The translations under genes were made by a program, and so were the position numbers. Under the pieces are notes generated by a model. The model worked only from the letters and a program-made list of their open reading frames with translations. It ran no database searches and was not told the origin of the DNA. Positions 43,101-51,700 of a stretch of 64,000 nt of DNA are shown one piece after another. This stretch comes from an archaeon. Lineage in GTDB: Archaea > Nanobdellota > Nanobdellia > Woesearchaeales > GW2011-AR15. Within the stretch, counting starts at the first letter, position 1. Each line of letters opens with the position of its first letter. The DNA lies in assembly GCA_018657065.1 (NCBI GenBank), contig JABHXU010000015.1:52191-116190 (forward strand). Direction: 5' to 3'.

Positions 43101-44356
43101 AAAAATGCTATCCTGAAGAAGGATGGAGAAATGTTGAATATTGTTCTTATGGATGTGATGACGGAAAATGTAAAGGAGATTGTGGAGATGATAAATGCTA
43201 TGCAGAAGAAATTTATTCATGTGCTGAAGATTGTAATATCTACGAAAATTTACTCATATTAAAAGATATTTGGCCATATCAATTCAAATATGCAAGTCAT
43301 CAAATTGAAGATAATAATGATTATGGGAAACTCTTACTATATGAAGCCACATATATGCAAGGAAGTCATGATTTAGAAGTAGCTGTTGTTCAACTTGAAA
43401 ATGAAGAAATTGCAAATGACGCATTTAAAAAAGAACTTCTAAGAGAAGGTAAATATACTATACAAAAAATTAATGGCTATTTAGTGTATTTAGTTGAAGA
43501 TAGATATGTATGGGTAAATGATAATTATATTATCATGGTTGAAAAGGATGTTAGAAATGCTTATCCTGTGATTGTTGATGAGAAAATTGAAGTTGAAGTA
43601 AGCAAACCAAGTATGATTACTGGAAATGTTGTAAAAGGGGCAGTTTTAACAAAAGAGGCAATTGGAACTGCAGTTCAAAGACTTGAATCTCTAAAAAATA
43701 AATTAGTTGAACAATCAACTGAGAAAATGAGAAATATTAAAGCTGTTTCAAAGCCAATGCCAGGTAGACCTACATCAGTAGTTGAAGCTTATCTAATTAA
43801 ATATCCTTCAACATATGCACATAGTAGTGTTTGTGGGGATGGTATTTGTGATTACTCTGAATTCCAAACATGCATAAAAGATTGTGTAACTCATACTTGT
43901 CCAAATTATATGCCTGTTAGCCCTGAAATAAAAAATAGGTGTATTGAGCTTGGAGGAACATGGGTTACAGGTGAAACTGTCAACGATTGTCCAGTCCCAC
44001 CTTATTGTGTAAATGAAGAAAGAGACGATGAACTAACAGAAGTTGATAAATTAACAATAATTATGAAACTTGAAAGTTTAAATATTCGAATTTTGGAACT
44101 AAAAAATAAGGCTTTAGGTTTAGCCAATTATTATAATGATCTAGGAGAAACTAAAAGAGCAGAAGTTTGGGTACAAGCTGCATCAGATTTTGAGGAATTA
44201 GCAAACAAAATCACAGCAGTTCAAAAAGAAATTCAAAATTCTAATTTAGATAATACAAAAAAACTAATGAAAGAATTTGTTAAAGATGTCAAAGAAAGTC
44301 TCAAAGAGATTATTGGAACAATAATGATTGGTCTAACAGAGGAGGTTGGAAAATGA
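40172..44356 (+). CDS. Giant Cys-rich secreted protein with SDGG repeats
   Basis: A 1394-residue protein with signal peptide (ILLAIILLVIMILNVGANQ). A duplicated beta-type domain (about residues 80-240) repeats CGVIVDGVAKWVN / CGIEVDGVVQWID. Three repeats start at about residues 255 (CSDSDGGKDYNEKG), 337 (CSDTDGGINYYVKG) and 491 (CTETDGGINLNVRG), ending in C-x-[NDY]-G-x-C. Two copies of C-G-D-x2-C-x3-E-x4-C-x2-D-C occur near residues 1003 and 1221. A helical segment fills the last 100 residues. The protein is probably displayed on the cell surface and disulphide-stabilised. AAGGAG lies about 13 nt before the ATG. A small lipoprotein gene follows, overlapping by 4 nt. Confidence 0.82.
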   Translation: MKKILLAIILLVIMILNVGANQPEYEFSYCNSQYNCPTDYECYQPPMPLCPEGMGCPQVMPQKYCRPIDCSSTIRTLWLQHDQPLTFEDHTIEIIGSNPDETQCGVIVDGVAKWVNVDEKKEFSDLSIRILDTISVHTDQDVVNDPGYWMCIINIANQINFTFEKTDNEAKFHFGGHDISAVDVGNDYTKCGIEVDGVVQWIDQGDNEYFGDLKIEIMHIEGYPADITPSYDADVCEIEIIPCRCDKENDCSFSCSDSDGGKDYNEKGTTTGWNSYGGNINQIATHVDRCDGSNRVLEFYCNYINDPRGGEGYISMHNSPCSNGCQDGKCVDSINTCSDTDGGINYYVKGHAQSSNSNVEGRIDCCKNEFSTNMGSTVDHIGPGGGPCVTSGKYLHEGYCGSDNNPTSKMYECPDGCTNGACVSEGYTCEQIQDSSLDYFETCKKSGYQGVCFDKLTKEYQGCTNDNGKGCTSSNSNAQRNIFCEVPSSMCTETDGGINLNVRGVNRKGSEIKEDHCTYCTGACVPGEICDSTCGAVVEYYCNSAGNIIEKSPQTCKYGCEYGECRHSSDYRWKLVPDVYYDKSTYVETDSGRIQATYLGTCDKFCGSLGLDANPKCIGWHDKATYCRKTVSSDGQLASAGSSCTESGLTSQIGGDYCCCGESQNIRDPYIADISGEKSKYYAKEPISLIIKAVEGDGTPAEYSEGFHIQYYSYSTLKKEDYLQEYVPTGNYNARYSNGYWYIDFWAPSIPGKYYTDIVLYCSRDNTKCSREYPNLQVEEKLYYEVNEKTNECSVSGECEAVFSHCSCSYSCMPKTDEPRVDCARACPEIYVKPPTCECKNGECVEKYEILPEKCSFGPQISCVDKAKLCSGNDLSLIALRNNVGFPIQIKNIEITNYNQEAVIFPDKVQPNEIFKVKFQDLNLASGQYAHFEVKMDYVNLETGLQHSLNGEIQGKAVNCGEDLCEIGTRCDSNYIQKCYPEEGWRNVEYCSYGCDDGKCKGDCGDDKCYAEEIYSCAEDCNIYENLLILKDIWPYQFKYASHQIEDNNDYGKLLLYEATYMQGSHDLEVAVVQLENEEIANDAFKKELLREGKYTIQKINGYLVYLVEDRYVWVNDNYIIMVEKDVRNAYPVIVDEKIEVEVSKPSMITGNVVKGAVLTKEAIGTAVQRLESLKNKLVEQSTEKMRNIKAVSKPMPGRPTSVVEAYLIKYPSTYAHSSVCGDGICDYSEFQTCIKDCVTHTCPNYMPVSPEIKNRCIELGGTWVTGETVNDCPVPPYCVNEERDDELTEVDKLTIIMKLESLNIRILELKNKALGLANYYNDLGETKRAEVWVQAASDFEELANKITAVQKEIQNSNLDNTKKLMKEFVKDVKESLKEIIGTIMIGLTEEVGK

Positions 44357-44544
44357 AACTAAAAACAATTTTATTTTTAACATTATTTTTAATAATAATA
44401 GGATGTTCTAGAGTTGAAGATCAAGTAGATCAACCTGTTGATATTGATAATTCTAAAGATGCAGTTGAAAATAGTGAAGATGTTGTTGATGGGCTTGATG
44501 AAGTAACAGATAGTTTAAATGACATTGAAAATTTAGTTAGTTAA
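44353..44544 (+). CDS. Small acidic lipoprotein
   Basis: A 63-residue protein: a signal peptide ending in the lipobox LIIIGCS, then an acidic stretch rich in Asp/Glu/Val ([20 protein letters not shown]). The mature part would be an extended or coiled acidic tether of about 45 residues. Its ATG overlaps the stop of the giant Cys-rich protein (ATGA), so the two are made together and may associate at the surface. The 3' end overlaps herA by 8 nt (convergent). Confidence 0.65.
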   Translation: MKLKTILFLTLFLIIIGCSRVEDQVDQPVDIDNSKDAVENSEDVVDGLDEVTDSLNDIENLVS

Positions 44545-46066
44545 GGTTTATACCTTCATAACTTAATTCTTTTTTTTTTACATTCATATCTTTTTTTGCA
44601 TAAGTTTCAAATAATGGTATTTTAACAGGTAAAGCAAATCTTGTAAAATTACTTGTAATAATTGCTTCACCTTTATCTAGAGCAGCAATACTTCTTGAAT
44701 CAGAACTTAAATCTTGAGATGCTGATTCAATTATTGCTTGACGTTCAGGTTGCATTTCAATACCTAAAATGATTTTAGTATTCATATTTGCTAATATTTG
44801 TCTAGGAATTAAACTAGGTAATTGAGTTATTGCAGTTAAACCAATTTTAAATTTTCTTCCTTCTCTAGCAATAGTTGAAAAAATGTTAGGTCCTTTTTCT
44901 AAAACTTCTTTACCTAAAACTCTAGGTGCTTCTTCCAATAAAATTGAAATAACTGGTTTATATTCCAATTCTCCTTTTGTTTTATATCTTTTATATCTAG
45001 AAAAGATTTCACTAGCAATTAAAGATCCAACAAGAATTTCAATACTTCCTGAAAAATTTGAGGTGTCAATTACAACAATTTTTCCTTGTTCTAAATTATT
45101 ACATATATCTGCAATTGTTGTTTCACCTGCAGCTGTATCAAATATTCCTCTACAATAAATTTTATTATCAAAGAATTCTAAATTAAGAAGAGAAATTAAT
45201 CTTCTTTTAAGAACTGAGATTGTTCCTTCATTAAATTTCATTCCAGTATCTTCTTCTCTAACAACAGCCTCAATCCATTTTTCTTTGAATCTTCTGTGAT
45301 ATGCTGTAAGCGCTTCTCTTTGAGCTGGGCTCCATTCAGTTGCTCCGTGAAAATGACTTGGTTTAATTTGTTTTAAGTTAATTTTTAAAGATCTTTGACC
45401 TGCAGGTGGATTTTTAGGTGTGTAATAAATTAAATTTTCTTTTTTTGGATGGTCTTTTAATCCTAATTTATTATGTCCATAATATTCATCATGTGGATCT
45501 AAAACTAATATTCCAGCATAATCTTGTTTCATCATAGACCATAGTATTACAGACGCTAAATTTGATTTTCCTCTACCTGTTGTAGCAGGAATTAAAATAT
45601 GATGGCTAAAAACTTTTTTTCCAGGAAGAAAAATATCTACGTCAAGAGTTTTTGATCCAGATCTTAAATTTCCTACATATAAAGGGTTTTTTGGTGTGGT
45701 TAAAAAATTTAAATCTTCTTTATTTACTTCTCTAACATTTGAAAAAAATTTGGGAAGAGATTTTGAAGAAATTGTTTTAGTTTTATTTATTGTAATTAAA
45801 TTTTTTAAAAGAGCTAAATTATAATGTCTAATTTTTTCATCCATTAAATTATATGAACTATCTTCTTCTAATTTCATTCCAGAAACTAGTTCTAGATTAG
45901 AGTCTGAAAGTTGAGAACCAAAAACTAAATCATATACTTGCATTAGATGTTTAGATTCTTTACTCTCAGAAATCATTAGTTCACCTAATTCAATATCTAT
46001 TCCGTGTTTTTGTCTAACAACTATTTCAGAGAACTTTCCAGAGATAATAATACCTTTTTCTCCCAT
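44537..46066 (-). CDS. herA: HerA-like ATPase
   Basis: A 509-residue hexameric-type ATPase of the HerA/FtsK branch (DUF87). An N-terminal beta-barrel-like domain is followed by Walker [19 protein letters not shown], Walker B-like [13 protein letters not shown] and the sensor [13 protein letters not shown], with Arg-finger region [15 protein letters not shown]. HerA works with the nuclease NurA in DNA end resection; related proteins also power conjugative or pilus systems. No NurA is adjacent. The gene is divergent from a KGQ-signal membrane protein, so a role in secretion is an alternative. The Mre11-like gene is 6 kb away. Confidence 0.88.
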   Translation of the reverse strand: MGEKGIIISGKFSEIVVRQKHGIDIELGELMISESKESKHLMQVYDLVFGSQLSDSNLELVSGMKLEEDSSYNLMDEKIRHYNLALLKNLITINKTKTISSKSLPKFFSNVREVNKEDLNFLTTPKNPLYVGNLRSGSKTLDVDIFLPGKKVFSHHILIPATTGRGKSNLASVILWSMMKQDYAGILVLDPHDEYYGHNKLGLKDHPKKENLIYYTPKNPPAGQRSLKINLKQIKPSHFHGATEWSPAQREALTAYHRRFKEKWIEAVVREEDTGMKFNEGTISVLKRRLISLLNLEFFDNKIYCRGIFDTAAGETTIADICNNLEQGKIVVIDTSNFSGSIEILVGSLIASEIFSRYKRYKTKGELEYKPVISILLEEAPRVLGKEVLEKGPNIFSTIAREGRKFKIGLTAITQLPSLIPRQILANMNTKIILGIEMQPERQAIIESASQDLSSDSRSIAALDKGEAIITSNFTRFALPVKIPLFETYAKKDMNVKKKELSYEGINLN

Positions 46067-46116
46067 AAAAAGTAAAAAAGGAAAGTTATTTATATTGTTT
46101 GTTGAATAGTACTAAT

Positions 46117-46992
46117 ATGGGTAAAGGGCAAATCACAATGTATGTGATTTTTGGAATAGTGACTATTTTTATTTTGGGAATAAGTTTACATTTTATTAAC
46201 AATCATAAGAAAAACGAAGTTTTAATTGATGTTGGTGATGAAACTCTAAATTCAGTTTTAGCTCAAGTAAAAAATTATGTTGAAGAGTGTGTATTAGTTT
46301 CTTTAGAATTAGGGATAGCGAATTTTACGAGTCCAAATGGGGGGTATATAGATCCAAAATATAATGAATACTATGGAGATGTAGATGTAGTCAATTATAT
46401 TGAATACCAAGGACATAAAGTTCCTTTTTGGAATGAAGATGCAAAGGATATTAGTCTTAGTTTTGAATCAATAGAACAAAAGCTTTCAAATTTTGTTTAT
46501 GTAGAAACAATGAATTGTATTAATAATATAGATAACGAAATTGAACAAGTGGAGATAAATTTTGCAAAGATTGGATTGATTGACCTTAATGATTTTCAAG
46601 ACATAAACTTAAATGTGCAACTTAACGAAGATGATGTAGATGTTTTTTTTAATCTCCCAATTATTATAATCTCAGGCGAATCAGAAACTTTGATTAATGA
46701 ATTTAGCGCAACATTACCATATAATATCAAACGAAATTTTGAACTAGCCAAGAGGATTTTAAATGAGATAATTGCATCTCAACCAAATTACTACGATATT
46801 CGAGAAAATTGTATTAATTATCCAGTAACAGGAATGCAAAAGATAATTACTCAGGATTATACTATGACACCTGAAGAACATATAACTATTGTGAAAATAT
46901 ATGATTATGAGACAATTAATTATTTGGAAAGAAAAGCGATTTCTTTAATATTTGCTGTGAAAAATTTCAATGTAAGAGGAATGTGTGTATGA
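46117..46992 (+). CDS. KGQIT-signal (class III, pilin-like) membrane protein, second copy
   Basis: A 291-residue protein starting MGKGQITMYVIFGIVTIFIL, the class III-type signal plus membrane helix. The outer domain contains ECVLVSLELG, SPNGGYIDP, NCINN, LPIIIISGES and ends with LIFAVKNF. These blocks match the protein at 25713-26453 in the same order, so the two are paralogues. The ATG at 46117 is preferred: TTTATATT (46089-46096) is 21-28 nt upstream and fits a leaderless mRNA; an in-frame TTG at 46099 is less likely. The stop overlaps the ATG of the metallopeptidase-like protein. Confidence 0.8.
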   Translation: MGKGQITMYVIFGIVTIFILGISLHFINNHKKNEVLIDVGDETLNSVLAQVKNYVEECVLVSLELGIANFTSPNGGYIDPKYNEYYGDVDVVNYIEYQGHKVPFWNEDAKDISLSFESIEQKLSNFVYVETMNCINNIDNEIEQVEINFAKIGLIDLNDFQDINLNVQLNEDDVDVFFNLPIIIISGESETLINEFSATLPYNIKRNFELAKRILNEIIASQPNYYDIRENCINYPVTGMQKIITQDYTMTPEEHITIVKIYDYETINYLERKAISLIFAVKNFNVRGMCV

Positions 46993-48773
46993 AGAAAATA
47001 TTAATTACTTTGTTTTTTTTGACTTTGATAAGTTTTTCTATAGCTGAAGAATGTCCGCCTGGACAAGAAAAAATTATTAGTTACAGTGCTGATAAAAGTG
47101 AAATCTTTGAAGGTTGTTGTGAAGATCTAGATAAACCAACATGCGTGTGGGGAGAAGGAACTTGTTATTATGGTTCTTTTTCAGCAGGGCCTTGGTATTT
47201 ATGTTTTGAAAACAATTGGTATGATTGTAATAGGGAGAGATTAGTAGGAGACTATTATTGTGATTATGAACAAAGAGATGAAAATGGTTATCCTATATGG
47301 ATACCTTTCGAGGATTATGAATCTGGTTGTTTTGGGGAAAATAGCTATTGTGGAATTTGTTTAGGAAAAAATGAATATTGTGGTTTACCATGTACGCCCA
47401 AGTGTGTTGATAACCCAATTTCAAACCCTGACTATGAAGGCACTCCATATAATCAAATTCAAGCAACGAGACAATATACTGGAAAATGTTCTGAAGGAAT
47501 ATGTGTCGAGAGAGATTGTAATTATAATAAATATAGCTATTCTAGTGATTGTTTCACAACAATTCAAGATACGGATTTAGATGGTGTGCCTGATGAATAC
47601 GATAGATGTAAAACCCCGTTTGAACTAAGAAATTTTGAAGTGGATGAATATGGTTGTGCTCCATCAGATTATATTGTGGAAACTGAATGTTCTCATTTGT
47701 TTGGAACAGGGTCTAATATTAATTTTGTTGTGTTTCCTTGTGGTTTTGATGTTCATGAAAAAGTTGTTTTCGAATACTGGTCAAAAAAAATTTCTGATAT
47801 TATTCAGCGAGCAGAGCCTTATAATTCTTATCCTAATGAATATTCAGTGTATTATGTTTGGTCAACAGAAAAAGAAGGTTTTAAAGGTTATTCAGGTTCA
47901 TTAGGAAATCAGGTAGAAGATAGTTCTAAAAAATGTCATTCTGGAAAAGAAGCATCAAAATCAATGATTGACCAGGTATGTGGAAACCTAGAAAACCAAA
48001 TAATTATTGATGTTGCTCATAATAGTGCAGAAGCAGGGGCAGATTATGAGTTTAGTTTTGCTATAGTAAGTGAAGGAACTCCATGGTGTTGTGGAATTTT
48101 AGAAAATTGTTGCTCTATATATGAGAAGAATGAATTACTTGGATATGGTGAAGGATCAGTTAGTGAAGATATGCCCTATATGGTTTTGCATGAAATAGGA
48201 CACTTATTTAAACTGGGACACTCAACTGGGTTTGTTTCCGGAGAAAGTTTGATAGAAGGACAATTTAAAGATTATACAGAAGACTTATACTCTCCAATAG
48301 TATATCCAATTTCCGAAGATAATTATGTGAATGAACCTTGTCCGATTTGGGATTTTCCAGAGGTTCATTATTGGGCAGATTTATTTGGTCAGAGTGTAGG
48401 CTGTTATCAAGGATATTGGGATTATAAACATAGTTATTCAATATTAAATTATGAAATGGAATGGACAACAATGACTACTCCAAGAGAGCCACCTTTTATA
48501 TATAGTCCGATTTCCGCTAGATTAATAGAAATAGCACTAACAGAAGGATATGAAAATTTCATTTCAATGGACTTTCCAAACAAGTGTGAGGATTTTGAAG
48601 ATCAAACAATTCGAGAAGAATGTTTGGTTAAAGCATGTAAGTATGTTGAAGAAGATAGAAAAGAGGAATGTTGTAAAGGAACTCCAATTGAATTAGGAAT
48701 TGATCCTGAAATAGATGAATCTGGAGAAGCCACAAACCCCTTATTTATTGACTGTATGAACTTATATAGTTAA
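46989..48773 (+). CDS. Secreted metzincin-like metallopeptidase candidate
   Basis: A 594-residue protein with a signal peptide (ILITLFFLTLISFSIA) and a Cys-rich N-terminal third. Around residue 195 is one thrombospondin type 3-like unit (DTDLDGVPDEYDRC). The peptidase-like part has LHEIGHLFKLGHS (HExxHxxxxxH, three zinc His and the catalytic Glu); the usual Gly at position 8 of the motif is Lys. SILNYEMEW downstream may be the Met-turn region. ATG at 46989 overlaps the stop of the KGQ protein; a GTG 6 nt earlier is possible. A C-terminal Cys cluster (CKYVEEDRKEECC) follows. Activity is inferred from the motif only. Confidence 0.8.
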   Translation: MKKILITLFFLTLISFSIAEECPPGQEKIISYSADKSEIFEGCCEDLDKPTCVWGEGTCYYGSFSAGPWYLCFENNWYDCNRERLVGDYYCDYEQRDENGYPIWIPFEDYESGCFGENSYCGICLGKNEYCGLPCTPKCVDNPISNPDYEGTPYNQIQATRQYTGKCSEGICVERDCNYNKYSYSSDCFTTIQDTDLDGVPDEYDRCKTPFELRNFEVDEYGCAPSDYIVETECSHLFGTGSNINFVVFPCGFDVHEKVVFEYWSKKISDIIQRAEPYNSYPNEYSVYYVWSTEKEGFKGYSGSLGNQVEDSSKKCHSGKEASKSMIDQVCGNLENQIIIDVAHNSAEAGADYEFSFAIVSEGTPWCCGILENCCSIYEKNELLGYGEGSVSEDMPYMVLHEIGHLFKLGHSTGFVSGESLIEGQFKDYTEDLYSPIVYPISEDNYVNEPCPIWDFPEVHYWADLFGQSVGCYQGYWDYKHSYSILNYEMEWTTMTTPREPPFIYSPISARLIEIALTEGYENFISMDFPNKCEDFEDQTIREECLVKACKYVEEDRKEECCKGTPIELGIDPEIDESGEATNPLFIDCMNLYS

Positions 48774-51700
48774 TAGCTAATATTTGAAATATCCATTTTC
48801 CAAAGACCATGGTTCATTAAACTTAAAACTAAATATTTGTTATCTGCAGTAATGCCTAAAACATTTGCAACATTATATCTAACTTGATTGTTTGTAGTAG
48901 GAAGTCCAGTGTTTAGTGGTTTCCAAAGTTCTCCAGAATTATAACTAATGTAATTACCTTTGTTGCTGCTTAAGAATAAAATATTTTCATTTTTTGGATG
49001 AATTATAATATTATAGAATTCACTTTTATTGTCAAGCCCATTCATAATGTATTCCCAACTATTACTACTGTTTATCGATTTCATAACAACTCCACAAAAA
49101 TCATTTTTATTACAATGAGCTTTGTTTTGACCATTTTTAGTTGCAGTGTATAAAATATTTGTATTATTCTTATCAATAGCAATTGAAAAAGGCCATTGTT
49201 CAGAGGGCATACCTAAACTTTTATGTTCCCAAGTTTTTCCATAATTTACAGACTTAAATATGCTATTATAAGTTCCTGCATATAATATTGAAGAATTATT
49301 TTGATCTTGTGCTATACTCATAGGTCCATCATTTCCAAGTCCTAAACTACTATCTTCCCATGATTTTGCTCCATTTGTTGAAACATATAATCCACTTGGA
49401 AAATTTGCAAAAAATATTTTATTTGGATCTATTTGATCATACAATAATGAAATGGTTGAGTAAGTTCTTCTGTCCCAATGAGTCCAATATTCGTAACCAA
49501 TTGGATATCCCAAGTTTTTCCAATATTTTGTTTTTTTATTTAGTTTAAAAACACCATAACCATTTGAACCTGCAAGGATATCTTCTCCAATAAATTCTAA
49601 TGTTAGTATATCCTTTGAATCAAATCCTTTATTTAATTCAGACCAAGTTTTACCTTGGTTTTTTGAAAAATAGATTCCTGAATTTGATATTAAATATATA
49701 TGGTCTGAATTATTAGGATCAACTCGAACTTCTCTAATTCCTAATTTCATTATTTTTTTATTTTGTCCAAATTTACCATAAAGACCTTGCCAGGTATTTC
49801 CACCATCAATAGATTTAAACACTCCTTTTTTGTATATTCCTAAGTATAAAATTTTGGAATTGTTGGGATCAATTTCTAAACTATAATATCCTTGTTTTAA
49901 TGGATAATCAACTTCAAAAGAAGGAAGAGCAAAATTAATTTCAGACCAAGTTTCACCATTGTTTATTGATTTAAATACACCTCCAGGATATGATGAAGTG
50001 TATAAAATATCTGAGTCTTTTGGATCTGTTTTTATTATAATGTTATGAATTTTTGGTCTTGGTCCAGATGAATTATTCCAGGTAATTGAAAAATTATTAT
50101 TTATTTTTCCAGAATATACTCCACCACCTAATGTTCCAACATAAACATAATTATTTGTAATAACCATATCCCCAATATTTAAAAAATTTAAATTTTTATT
50201 TTGTGAATTCCAAGTTTTTGTTTTATCAGTGCTAAGATAGATTCCTGTTTTAGTAGCAACATAAAATACACTAGAATTTTTAGGGTGCTGTTTTATTTTT
50301 TTAACTGATGAATTAAAGGGATTATTTTTTAAAGTAACATACCAGTTTTGTCCATCATTGTTTGAAACATATACTTCATTTATTATATTATCATCTTTAA
50401 CTCTATTTTTAAGTTTAAAATCTAAATCACTTGCACCAGCAGCATATATATAATCATTTGTTATTAAAAGGTTATTAAAACCAATATCTGGCAATTTTTT
50501 TGAAATATCTATAAATTTTCCTTGTTTTAATTTATACATTCCTTTAATATGTGGGACAGCATATATATCATTATTAAAAGATTCAAAAGAAATGATAGTT
50601 CTTTTTTTGTCTCCTTTTATTTGATTTATAATCTTTCCATTTGATTTGAATGTTGTTCCAGAAATAGGACCTCTAAATATTACATCAAAAAACCCTCTTA
50701 TTTTATTCATAACAGAAAAATACAACTCACCTTTGTGTAAAGTCATTGACATAATTCTATAGTATTTTTTATTATCAAGATTAATAATTTTGTTCCATGT
50801 TATTCCTTTGTCAATAGTTTCATAAATTACAGGTGTTGTTCTATCACTAATCAATATTCTATTTGAATTTGTTTTATCAATAATTATGTCACCGACAGAA
50901 TAAATTGGAGAATTTATTTGAGTCCAAGTTTGTCCTGAATTAATAGATCTAAATAATCCACCACCCCAAGGAGCTGCATAAATAATTTTCTCATTTGAAT
51001 GATCAACAGAAATTTTATGAATATTTGAAAAAGTTAAAAAAGGATTTAGATTTTTCCATGTTTTACCTAAATTATCACTGTAGATAATTTTAGAATTATT
51101 TCCAGTAATTCCTGCATATATTCTATTATTTATATCAAACTCAAGAGCAGTAATGCCTGTGGATTCTTCCTTAAAAACTAATGACCAATTAGCATCAATA
51201 TTATTGTCATTAGTAAATTTGTAAATAGATGAATGATTTTCAAAGAATTTTGGTGAATTAGAAGCAAATAATATTGAATTGTTAGTTGGGTGAAATTCAA
51301 AATCATAGGAGTAATCAGGGGAACCTGAAAGCTGGTAAAAATGCTCAAAATCATAATAATCTTTAAATTTTATATTTGTAGAAGTTGATAATCCATATCC
51401 AAGAATTGATGAAAAAAATAAATCATTTTTGTAATGTTCAATATCATTTACTTTTGCAGCATTAAATAAAGGATTCATAAACGTGAGATTATGTCCAAAA
51501 TTGTCTGATTTATGAATTTCACTTGATTCTGCAGCAAATAAAACTTCAGAAGGATTATGAGGATTGAATTTAATATCTTCAATAAATAATAATTTAAAAT
51601 GTGTTGAAATCATTTCACTTGTATTTCCAAAGTTTTTTGTTAGGTAAGGGATTTGTCCAAAATTTGAAGCAGCAATAATTATATTAGGATCTGTTGGATG

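Noticed and set aside
42915-43220. 101-codon His/Leu-rich minus-strand ORF inside the giant Cys-rich gene
   Set aside because: Several such frames occur opposite this gene, all His/Leu/Asn-rich; they are shadows of a frame with biased codon use.
40172-44356. CRISPR or DNA repeat array in the SDGG region
   Set aside because: The repeats exist at protein level with variable DNA and spacing; no short direct DNA repeats with regular spacers are present anywhere in the window.
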